DNA from: Pseudomonadota bacterium
Lineage (GTDB): Bacteria > Pseudomonadota > Alphaproteobacteria > Caulobacterales > Caulobacteraceae
Assembly: GCA_023456105.1 (NCBI GenBank)
Contig: JAEYAO010000093.1
Span: 1-17,608 of the forward strand
Reading direction: 5' to 3'
Length of the DNA stretch: 17,608 nucleotides
In this document: positions 6,335 to 13,308 of the stretch, in pieces
Layout: every line of letters begins with the position of its first letter
Numbering within the stretch: position 1 is the stretch's first letter
Position numbers and translations under genes: made by a program
The notes under the pieces: model-generated
Told to the model about the DNA's origin: nothing
Seen by the model: the letters and a program-made list of their open reading frames with translations, nothing else
The model's database searches: none

Positions 6335-9286
6335 ATGGCCGATTCCGCCGACACCGCCCCCGCCGGCCGCGACTATCGCGACACCGTCTTCCTGCCCGAC
6401 ACGCCCTTTCCGATGCGCGGCGGCCTGCCCAAGAAGGAGCCGGAGATCCTGGCCCAGTGGGGCGACCTTTATGCGACCCTTCGCGCCGAGCGCCAGAAGC
6501 AGAACGCCCCGCTGTACGTGCTGCACGACGGCCCGCCCTACGCCAACGGCGACATCCACATCGGCCACGCGCTGAACAAGACGCTGAAGGATTTCGTGGT
6601 CCGCAGCCGCTTTCTGCTGGGCTATGACGTCGACTACGTTCCCGGCTGGGACTGTCACGGCCTGCCGATCGAGTGGAAGATCGAGGAGCAGTTTCGCTCA
6701 AAGGGCCGCCGCAAGGACGAGGTCTCCAAGGAGGAGTTCCGCCGGGCCTGCCGCGACTACGCCGCCGGCTGGATCGACACCCAGCGCGAGCAGTTCAAGC
6801 GCCTGGGCATCACCGGCGACTGGTCGGGCCGGTACGCCACCATGGACTTCTCGTCCGAAGCCGCCATCGTTGCCGAGTTCCACAAGTTCAAGAACTCCGG
6901 CCAGCTGTATCGCGGCTCCAAGCCGGTGATGTGGTCGCCGGTCGAGCGCACGGCCCTGGCCGACGCCGAGATCGAGTATCACGACCACGTCTCGCCCACG
7001 ATCTGGGTCAAGTTCCCGGTCAAGACCTATGACGAGGACCGCTACAGCGTCTCGGACGACGAGCGCGGCGAGAACGTCTTCCGCCTGGCGCCGAACGACG
7101 CCTCCGTGGTGATCTGGACCACCACCCCATGGACCATCCCGGCCAACCGCGCCATCGCCTACGGTCCGGACATCGCCTATGGCCTCTATGAGGTCGAGAC
7201 GATGCAATCGGACCTGGCCTTTGAGCCCTGGTCCAAGCCGGGAGACCGCCTGATCCTGGCCGACAAGCTGGCCGAGGACGTGAAGAAGGCGGCCATGGTC
7301 GCCGAATGGCGCCGCGTCTCCGACGTCGACTGCACCGGGATGATCTGCCGCCATCCGCTGTGGGAACAGGACGAGGGCTTCGGCTATGAGGTGCCGCTGC
7401 TGTCGGGCGGACACGTCACCGACGATGCGGGCACGGGTTTCGTCCACACCGCGCCCGGCCACGGGGCTGACGATTATCAGGTCTGGCTTGCCAACGGCTT
7501 CACGGAGGTGCCGGACACGGTCGATCCGGACGGCGCCTACTATGCCCACGTTCCCCTGTTCGCCGGCCTCAAGGTGCTGGAGACCGAGGGCAAGAAGACC
7601 GGCAAGTTCGGCTCGGCCAACGGCGCGGTGATGGACAGGCTGATCGAGGCCGGAAACCTCCTGGCGCGCGGCCGGCTGGAGCACTCCTATCCCCACAGCT
7701 GGCGCTCCAAGGCGCCGGTGATCTTCCGCAACACGCCCCAATGGTTCATCCGCATGGACCAGCCGGTTGAAGGCGGAAGCACCCTGCGCGACACGGCGCT
7801 CGCCTCCATCGACGCCACCGACTTCCATCCGGCGGCGGGCAAGAACCGCATCCGGTCGATGGTCGAGGGCCGTCCCGACTGGCTGATCAGCCGCCAGCGC
7901 GCCTGGGGCACGCCGCTCGCCATGTTCATCGACAAGGCGACGGGTCAGCCGCTGGTCGACGCCGATGTGGACGCCCGCATCGTCAAGGCCGTCGCCGAGC
8001 ATGGCGCCGACATCTGGTTCACGGCGCCGGACAGCGACTTCCTGGGCGACCTCGACGCGTCAGGCTACGAAAAGGTCACGGACATCCTGGACGTCTGGTT
8101 CGACAGCGGCTCGACCCACGCCTTCACCCTGGATCCGCACACGGCCGAGCACGGCTACAGCGGCGACCGCCCGTCGCACTGGCCCGCCGACCTCTACCTC
8201 GAAGGCTCCGACCAGCACCGCGGGTGGTTCCAGTCGTCGCTGCTGGAAGGTTCGGGCACGCGCGGCCGGGCGCCGTTCAAGGCGGTGCTGACCCACGGCT
8301 TCACCCTGGACGAGAACGGGGAGAAGATGTCCAAGTCCAAGGGCAACACCGTGGACCCGGCCAGCGTCATCAAGGAGTCGGGCGCCGACATCCTGCGTCT
8401 GTGGGTCGCTCTGGTCGACTATTCGGACGACCAGCGCATCGGCAAGCAGATCCTGCAGACCACGGTCGACGCCTACCGCAAGCTACGCAACACGGTGCGC
8501 TATCTGCTGGGCGCCCTGGCCGGCTTCAACGAGGCCGAGCGGCTGAGCGACTACGGCCAGATGCCGCCGCTGGAGAAGTTCATTCTCCACCGCCTGCACG
8601 AACTCGATGGCCAGGTGCGCGAAGCCTACGGCGCCTACCGCTTCCAGGACGTAGTGCGGCCGGTGCTGGACTTCTGCTCCAACGATCTGTCGGCGCTGTA
8701 TTTCGACATCCGCAAGGACAGCCTCTACTGCGACCGTCCCGATGCGATTCGCCGCCGCGCCGCCCGCACGGTGATGGACGAGGTGTTCTCTCGCCTGACC
8801 GCCTGGCTGGCCCCGCTGGTCCCCTTCACCATGGAGGAGGCCTGGACCACCCGCTTCCCCGATGGGGGCACGAACTGCGCGCGCATCCTCGCCGATGTTC
8901 CCGACGATTGGCGCAATGAGGCCGAGGCCGAACGCTGGGCCGGCGTGCAGAGGGTGCTTGAGGTCGTAACCAACGGGCTTGAGGAGAGCCGACGCGCCAA
9001 GACCATCGGCGGGGCGCTGGACGCCTGGCCCGAGGTCCGCCTGTCGTCGGACGCCGCCGCCCTGTTCGCCGACCTCGATCCGGCGGAGGTGTTCCGCACC
9101 AGCGGCGCCGACCTCGTCGTCGACGACAGCGGCGTGATCTCGGCGGTGATCAACACGGCCGACCATCCGAAATGCGCCCGCTCCTGGCGTCGGGTGCCGG
9201 ACGTCGGCTCGGACGCCGAATATCCGGACCTGTCGGCGCGCGACGCCGACGCCGTGCGCTTCCTCGACGCACAAGCGGCGCGCTGA
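6335..9286 (+). CDS. ileS: Isoleucine--tRNA ligase
   Basis: Cytoplasmic class I aminoacyl-tRNA synthetase that charges tRNA-Ile; 983 residues from ATG 6335. The HIGH signature is at 75-78 and KMSKS at 664-668. The editing domain shows WTTTPWT (from 261) and HTAPGHG (from 371), the pattern of IleRS. The C-terminal zinc-binding region is degenerate: only C947 of KCARSW remains, and the second CxxC is replaced by a segment reading YPDLSARDAD. I believe similar losses occur in other alphaproteobacterial IleRS, but cannot check it here. The start is uncertain. TTG 6290 adds 15 residues but sits one base after GGGAGG, too close for normal initiation. ATG 6335 gives the more usual N-terminus but has only a weak GAG upstream. 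A possible regulatory leader precedes it. Confidence 0.95.
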   Translation: MADSADTAPAGRDYRDTVFLPDTPFPMRGGLPKKEPEILAQWGDLYATLRAERQKQNAPLYVLHDGPPYANGDIHIGHALNKTLKDFVVRSRFLLGYDVDYVPGWDCHGLPIEWKIEEQFRSKGRRKDEVSKEEFRRACRDYAAGWIDTQREQFKRLGITGDWSGRYATMDFSSEAAIVAEFHKFKNSGQLYRGSKPVMWSPVERTALADAEIEYHDHVSPTIWVKFPVKTYDEDRYSVSDDERGENVFRLAPNDASVVIWTTTPWTIPANRAIAYGPDIAYGLYEVETMQSDLAFEPWSKPGDRLILADKLAEDVKKAAMVAEWRRVSDVDCTGMICRHPLWEQDEGFGYEVPLLSGGHVTDDAGTGFVHTAPGHGADDYQVWLANGFTEVPDTVDPDGAYYAHVPLFAGLKVLETEGKKTGKFGSANGAVMDRLIEAGNLLARGRLEHSYPHSWRSKAPVIFRNTPQWFIRMDQPVEGGSTLRDTALASIDATDFHPAAGKNRIRSMVEGRPDWLISRQRAWGTPLAMFIDKATGQPLVDADVDARIVKAVAEHGADIWFTAPDSDFLGDLDASGYEKVTDILDVWFDSGSTHAFTLDPHTAEHGYSGDRPSHWPADLYLEGSDQHRGWFQSSLLEGSGTRGRAPFKAVLTHGFTLDENGEKMSKSKGNTVDPASVIKESGADILRLWVALVDYSDDQRIGKQILQTTVDAYRKLRNTVRYLLGALAGFNEAERLSDYGQMPPLEKFILHRLHELDGQVREAYGAYRFQDVVRPVLDFCSNDLSALYFDIRKDSLYCDRPDAIRRRAARTVMDEVFSRLTAWLAPLVPFTMEEAWTTRFPDGGTNCARILADVPDDWRNEAEAERWAGVQRVLEVVTNGLEESRRAKTIGGALDAWPEVRLSSDAAALFADLDPAEVFRTSGADLVVDDSGVISAVINTADHPKCARSWRRVPDVGSDAEYPDLSARDADAVRFLDAQAAR

Positions 9287-9291
9287 CCTCC

Positions 9292-9322
9292 CTCTCCTCC
9301 CCATCTGCGATGGAGAGGAGAG
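9292..9322. terminator. Imperfect hairpin between convergent ileS and phoH
   Basis: CTCTCCTC (9292-9299) pairs with GAGGAGAG (9315-9322). After one mismatch, four more pairs (9301-9304 with 9310-9313) close a five-base loop. It fills most of the 52-base gap between the two stop codons. Without a T run, it is at best a weak or Rho-assisted terminator for both genes. Confidence 0.45.
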
Positions 9323-9338
9323 CCGAAGGCGTGATCCG

Positions 9339-10115
9339 TCAGAGAACCCCGATCATGCTGGCGACCAGCGGGTGGCGCACGATGTCGCGCTCGGCCAGGC
9401 GGACCACGGCGATGTCATCCACCGCCTCCAATCGCGCCGAGATGTCGGCCAGGCCCGAGACGCCGGGCAGCAGGTCCGACTGGTGCGGATCGCCCGTCAC
9501 CACCATGGTCGAGTGCCAGCCGAGCCGCGTCAGCAGCATCTTCAGCTGGACGTAGGTGCAGTTCTGCGCCTCATCGACGACGATAAAGGCGTTGTTCAGC
9601 GTCCGACCGCGCATGTAGCCGATGGGCGCGATCTCGATCAGTCCCTCGGCCATCAGCGCCTTGACCCGCTTCATCGACAGCCGGTCCGACAGGGCGTCGT
9701 AGAGCGGGCGCAGATAGGGAGCCAGCTTGTCCTCCATGTCGCCGGGCAGGAAGCCGATCGATTCGCCGGCCTCCACCGCCGGGCGGCTCAGCACTATGCG
9801 GCCGACCTTGCCCGCCTCCAGCGCCTCCACCGCCTTGGCCACCGCCAGATAGGTCTTGCCGGTGCCGGCCGGGCCCAGCGCCATGACCAGGTTGTGGGCG
9901 TCGATCGCCTCCATCAGCTCGGCCTGGCCGTCGGACTTGGGCTTCAGCGTCTTCAGATAGGCCTGGTCGCGGTCGTCGTTCGAGGGATAGGGCGACCAGC
10001 CGGGCCGTGGCTCGGGCCCATGCAGCCGCCGAACCTTGGATTCCTCCATGAACTCACGCGAATCGAGCAGGCCGTGCTCGCGAGACTGACGCCGGGTTGC
10101 CGCACGCTTGGTCAT
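9339..10115 (-). CDS. phoH: PhoH family P-loop ATPase
   Basis: A 258-residue cytoplasmic protein with the PhoH nucleotide-binding domain. Walker A is GPAGTGKT (81-88), Walker B is IVVDEAQN (178-185), and the conserved VTGDPHQSDLLPG follows (from ~206). PhoH proteins resemble helicase-like ATPases linked to phosphate stress and RNA metabolism; their precise role is unsettled. The first ~60 residues are basic and polar and lack the KH-like extension of the longer PhoH/YbeZ forms. This is therefore the short type, and ybeY is not beside it. The start at 10115 is set by GGAGG five bases upstream. The frame continues upstream as an Arg-rich, non-protein-like extension, rejected as leader. The gene converges on ileS. 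Its leader carries a terminator-like hairpin. Confidence 0.93.
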   Translation of the reverse strand: MTKRAATRRQSREHGLLDSREFMEESKVRRLHGPEPRPGWSPYPSNDDRDQAYLKTLKPKSDGQAELMEAIDAHNLVMALGPAGTGKTYLAVAKAVEALEAGKVGRIVLSRPAVEAGESIGFLPGDMEDKLAPYLRPLYDALSDRLSMKRVKALMAEGLIEIAPIGYMRGRTLNNAFIVVDEAQNCTYVQLKMLLTRLGWHSTMVVTGDPHQSDLLPGVSGLADISARLEAVDDIAVVRLAERDIVRHPLVASMIGVL

Positions 10116-10120
10116 GGACG

Positions 10121-10125
10121 CCTCC
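10121..10125 (-). promoter_or_regulatory. Ribosome binding site of phoH
   Basis: GGAGG on the minus strand ends five bases before the ATG at 10115-10113. It decides for this start over a longer Arg-rich upstream frame. Confidence 0.75.
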
Positions 10126-10133
10126 AGGGCATG

Positions 10134-10164
10134 AAAAAAGGCGGGCCTGAACGAGCGCCGCCTT
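10134..10164 (-). terminator. Terminator-like hairpin with T6 in the phoH leader
   Basis: Read on the minus strand, AAGGCGG (10164-10158) pairs with CCGCCTT (10144-10138) around a 13-base loop and leads into a run of six T (10139-10134). It ends 18 bases before the phoH start. No protein gene is visible on the minus strand just upstream. It would therefore end either a short non-coding transcript or the phoH leader itself, as an attenuator. Confidence 0.55.
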
Positions 10165-10432
10165 GGATGGACGTGGGGAGGAAAGAAGCGAGCTTGGCGA
10201 CGCCGCCTGGATCGCCGGAGCCGTATCGGCCGGGGACGCACCCCGGCGGCGAGCCGATCTCCAGCGGACCCCCTGCGTCACGCGCACGCTCCGACTTCAG
10301 ACCGGACCGGGCTTGATCCGGCTTCAGATTCGCCGCGACGCGAGGCCGCCTCGAATCACTTCAACAGAAGGATGCTAACGTGGTTTGCAGACCCTTGAAG
10401 CGATATTCCGGTCACAAAGAGGAGACGCCGCG
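10165..10432. other. Structured intergenic region between phoH and the carbonic anhydrase gene
   Basis: No credible protein gene lies in this part of the ~317-base divergent gap. It contains a nested inverted repeat: ATCGGC 10225-10230 pairs with GCCGAT 10253-10258 and encloses CGGGG 10231-10235 paired with CCCCG 10241-10245. A second small stem is CCGGA 10302-10306 with TCCGG 10317-10321, flanked by two CTTCAGA copies. GCTAACGT at 10374-10381 is a poor match to a plus-strand -10 element. Promoters for both neighbours must lie here, and a small RNA is possible. I recognise no known RNA family such as SRP RNA, 6S or tmRNA. Confidence 0.4.
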
Positions 10433-10963
10433 ATGACGATCTACGCCCTGGGCGACCAGCAACCGCAACTGCCGGGCGACGGCGACGCCTGGATCGCGCC
10501 CACGGCCTCGGTCATCGGCCATGTGATTCTGGAGCCGGGCGCCAGCGTCTGGTTCGGCGCGGTGCTGCGCGGCGACAACGAGCCGATCACCATCGGCCCG
10601 GACAGCAACGTCCAGGACGACGCGGTGCTGCACACCGATCCGGGCTCGCCGCTGACGCTGGGACGCGGCGTCACCGTCGGTCACAAGGCGATGATGCACG
10701 GCTGCGTCGTCGACGACTATTCGCTGATCGGCATCGGCGCGGTGATCCTGAACGGCGTGCGCATCGGAAAGAACTGCATCATCGGCGCCAACGCCCTGAT
10801 CACCGAAGGCAAGGTCATTCCCGACAACTCGCTGGTGATGGGGCAGCCCGGCAAGGTGGTGCGCGAACGCGACCCCGAGCAGATCGCCGTGCTGAAGATG
10901 TCGGCCGAGCACTATGTCGCCAACTGGAGGCGCTACGCCTCGGGCCTTCGTCCTATCGCTTGA
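10433..10963 (+). CDS. Gamma-carbonic anhydrase family protein (left-handed beta-helix)
   Basis: A 176-residue protein built of hexapeptide repeats, which form a left-handed beta-helix and normally trimerise. The three zinc-ligand positions of the gamma class are present: H67, H84 and H89, with the typical five-residue spacing of the last two. The conserved R47, D49, Q61 and D62 also match. The family prototype interconverts CO2 and bicarbonate, but many bacterial members have low or undetected activity, so the physiological role is open. GAGGAG at 10419-10424, eight bases before ATG 10433, fixes the start; an upstream TTG at 10385 is rejected. The stop codon overlaps the 3' end of convergent ribF by 11 bases. 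Confidence 0.92.
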   Translation: MTIYALGDQQPQLPGDGDAWIAPTASVIGHVILEPGASVWFGAVLRGDNEPITIGPDSNVQDDAVLHTDPGSPLTLGRGVTVGHKAMMHGCVVDDYSLIGIGAVILNGVRIGKNCIIGANALITEGKVIPDNSLVMGQPGKVVRERDPEQIAVLKMSAEHYVANWRRYASGLRPIA

Positions 10964-11882
10964 GGATGTCCCGAGCCTGGGCGGCGTCGAGGTCGATCTG
11001 GGCCTTCAGCGCCTCCAGCCCGTCGAACCGAGCCTCGCCGCGCAGAAAGGCGACCAGTTCGGTCTCGACCATCTGACCATAGAGGTCGCCCGCGAAGTCC
11101 AGCAGCCAGACCTCCAGCAGCGGCGTCTCCAGCTGGAACATCGGCCGCACGCCCAGGCTGGCGACGCCGTCGACGATCCGCCCGTCCGCCAGCCGCGTCC
11201 GCGTGGCGTAGACGCCGTAGGCCGGTCGCACATAGTCGCCCAGGGCCACGTTCAGCGTCGGCACCCCGATGGTGCGCCCGCGCTTGTCGCCGTGGATCAC
11301 CTCGCCTTCGATGGCGAAGGGCCGGCCCAGGATCGCCGCCGCGCCCGCTATGTCGCCGGCCTTCAGCACCGCGCGCACCGCGCTGGACGACAGCTTCAGC
11401 CCATCCAAGCCGTCGTGGCGCGGAACGGCCGACACCGAAAAGCCCAGCGTCTCCCCATAGCGGCGGAGCGCCTCAGGCGAGCCGGACCGTCCCTTGCCGA
11501 AGGTGAAGTCAAAGCCCACGGCCGCATGGCGGACGCCCAATCCGTCGGCCAGCACCTTGCGGGCGAAGTCCGCGTCGGACAGCGCCGCCATCTCGGCGTC
11601 GAACGGAAGAAGATACAGCCGCTGCACGCCCTGCCCGGCCAGGGCGCGGGCCATCTGATCCGTCGACATCAGGCGAAACGGTTCGGCGTCCGGCTGGAAC
11701 CAGCGGCGCGGATGCGGATCGAAGCTGACGACGCCCAGCGGCGCACCCAGCCGTTCGGCCGCCGCCCTCGCCTCGGCGATCACCGCCTGGTGCCCCCGGT
11801 GCACGCCGTCGAAGGCGCCGATCGCCACGGCCGCTCCCTTCAGCGTCGCAGGCGGCCCGCGCCAGTCGCGGACGATCTCCAC
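10953..11882 (-). CDS. ribF: Bifunctional riboflavin kinase / FAD synthetase
   Basis: A 309-residue cytoplasmic enzyme that phosphorylates riboflavin to FMN and adenylylates FMN to FAD. The N-terminal nucleotidyltransferase domain has GAFDGVHRGH (22-31), the class's GxFDGxHxGH signature, then SFDPHP (from 53) and GFDFTFGKGRSG (123-134). The C-terminal flavokinase domain has GDKRGRTIGVPTLN (198-211) and YGVYATR (from 222). The start is GTG at 11882-11880, two bases after the stop codon of the MaoC-like gene. With no strong SD, translational coupling is likely. It is the last gene of a probable operon starting at the tipF-like gene. Its 3' end overlaps the carbonic anhydrase gene, so transcription of the two could interfere. 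Confidence 0.96.
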   Translation of the reverse strand: MEIVRDWRGPPATLKGAAVAIGAFDGVHRGHQAVIAEARAAAERLGAPLGVVSFDPHPRRWFQPDAEPFRLMSTDQMARALAGQGVQRLYLLPFDAEMAALSDADFARKVLADGLGVRHAAVGFDFTFGKGRSGSPEALRRYGETLGFSVSAVPRHDGLDGLKLSSSAVRAVLKAGDIAGAAAILGRPFAIEGEVIHGDKRGRTIGVPTLNVALGDYVRPAYGVYATRTRLADGRIVDGVASLGVRPMFQLETPLLEVWLLDFAGDLYGQMVETELVAFLRGEARFDGLEALKAQIDLDAAQARDILKR

Positions 11883-11884
11883 GG

Positions 11885-12346
11885 TCAGCGGGCGGACGGC
11901 TTGCGCCGACGCGGCACGCGGACCACCGCCACACCGTCCATGATCAGGGTGTCACCGACGAAGCCTTCGCAGCTCAGCTTCACTCGAGCGCTCTCGGCCT
12001 CGATCTCGATCACGGTGATGCGGATGCGCACCTCGTCGTCGATCCGCACCGGCTGGTGAAAGGACAGCGTCTGCGAGATGTAGATCGATCCCGCGCCCGG
12101 CAGGATGGTGCCCACCACCGCCGATCCGAAGGATGCGCTGAGCAGGCCATGGGCGATGCGGCCGCGATAGGCGGTCTTGGAGGCGAAGCCCTCGTCCAGG
12201 TGCACCGGATTGAAGTCGTCCGAAGCCTCGGCGAACAGCCGGATGCGGTCCTCGGTCGCGACCACGAGCTTCTCGGCGGCCATGCCGACGTGAAGTTCAT
12301 CCAGGATATAGCCCCCGGACGGATGCTGCTGAACCAGATCGACCAT
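11885..12346 (-). CDS. MaoC-like hot-dog fold dehydratase/hydratase
   Basis: A 153-residue single hot-dog domain protein. The segment SDDFNPVHLDE holds the R-specific enoyl-CoA hydratase signature: D44 and H49 are the predicted catalytic Asp and His, with N46 between them. The following RIAHGLLSASF helix is also typical. Members hydrate trans-2-enoyl-CoA to (R)-3-hydroxyacyl-CoA, or act on related acyl-CoA thioesters. The substrate here is unknown. The C-terminal tail is basic. The start ATG at 12346 has only a weak AAGG eight bases upstream. The gene lies two bases ahead of ribF and 54 bases after the HAD gene, on the same strand. Confidence 0.9.
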   Translation of the reverse strand: MVDLVQQHPSGGYILDELHVGMAAEKLVVATEDRIRLFAEASDDFNPVHLDEGFASKTAYRGRIAHGLLSASFGSAVVGTILPGAGSIYISQTLSFHQPVRIDDEVRIRITVIEIEAESARVKLSCEGFVGDTLIMDGVAVVRVPRRRKPSAR

Positions 12347-12400
12347 CCGACAGGCCTTAGCGCCCGTGCGACAAAATGGCGAGCCTTCGCCGTTCGCGGC

Positions 12401-13270
12401 TCACCACTTGAGGTCCAGCGTGGCGTAGCGGGCATAGGCGGTCTCGGCCTTGAGCAGGGCGGCCGCCCCGCCCGCGTCGAGCGAACCGTCCGCGCCGCGC
12501 GCCGCGTCTCCGTGGATGCCTTGCGCCACGAACAGGCAGTCCAGCCCCTGTGCATTGGCGCCCAGCACGTCGGTGACCACGCCGTCGCCGATGCACAGCA
12601 CGCGCGAACGATCGACGGGGCGCCCCAGCAGGGCCTCGGCTTCCTTGACGGCCAGTTCATAGATCGGGCCGAAGGGCTTGCCCGCCATGATCACGCGGCC
12701 GCCGAGGTCTTCGTAGACGTCGGCCAGGGCGCCGCCGCAGTAGATGATCTGGTCGCCGCGCTGCACCACGCGATCGGGATTTGCGCAGATCAGTTCGAGG
12801 TCCCGTGCTACGCCCGCCGCCAGCCGCTCGCGATAGTCCTCCGGCGTCTCGACCGTGTCGTCCACCGGGCCGGTGACGGAGATGAAGGCGGCGTCGGCGA
12901 CGCTGTCCGCCCGCTGCAGGTCCAGCCCGGCATAGAGCGGCGCGTCCCGTTCGGGTCCGACGATCCAGACCGGACCGGGCGCCCGGCGTTGAAGCTCCAT
13001 CCGCGTTGCGTCGCCCGAGGTGACGAACGCCTTCCAGCTGTCGCGCGGAACGCCCAGGCCGTCCAGCTGCGCGATCACGTCGTGCGCCGGGCGCGGCGAG
13101 TTGGAGATCAGGACGACGTGCCCGCCTTCCTGGTTGAAGCGGGTCAAGGCCCCGAAGGCGTCCGGCCAGCTTTCGCGCCCGTTGTGGATCACCCCCCAGA
13201 CGTCGCACAGCAGAATATCGTAATCGGCGGAGACCGCGCCGAGATTGGGCAGAGGCGTGGGAAGGGTCAT
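12401..13270 (-). CDS. HAD superfamily class IIA hydrolase (TIGR01459-type)
   Basis: A 289-residue protein with the HAD motifs in order. Motif I is D23-V-W-G-V-I-H-N-G (nucleophile D23), motif II is ISNS (55-58), motif III is K198 in MAGKP, and motif IV is GDG with D229 and D234. The large cap between motifs II and III marks class IIA, as in NagD and phosphoglycolate phosphatases. Instead of the usual second Asp, residue 25 is Trp. This DxWGV form is typical of the TIGR01459 group, whose substrate is not established; I infer altered or weak phosphatase activity. No clear SD precedes ATG 13270, which lies 38 bases after the tipF-like gene, so co-transcription is likely. Confidence 0.9.
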   Translation of the reverse strand: MTLPTPLPNLGAVSADYDILLCDVWGVIHNGRESWPDAFGALTRFNQEGGHVVLISNSPRPAHDVIAQLDGLGVPRDSWKAFVTSGDATRMELQRRAPGPVWIVGPERDAPLYAGLDLQRADSVADAAFISVTGPVDDTVETPEDYRERLAAGVARDLELICANPDRVVQRGDQIIYCGGALADVYEDLGGRVIMAGKPFGPIYELAVKEAEALLGRPVDRSRVLCIGDGVVTDVLGANAQGLDCLFVAQGIHGDAARGADGSLDAGGAAALLKAETAYARYATLDLKW

Positions 13271-13308
13271 GCCGGCTGTCTAGCCGCCGGCGGCGGACCG
13301 CGAAAGCC

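Noticed and set aside
10116..10241. N-terminal extension of phoH
   Set aside because: The upstream frame is a run of Arg, Pro and Phe unlike the family; GGAGG at 10121-10125 points to the ATG at 10115.
10385..10432. Longer carbonic anhydrase starting at TTG 10385
   Set aside because: The extra residues do not belong to the beta-helix, and the clear ribosome binding site sits before ATG 10433.
12378..12391. GGCGA/TCGCC hairpin between the HAD and MaoC-like genes
   Set aside because: Only five pairs with no T run; expected by chance at this GC content.
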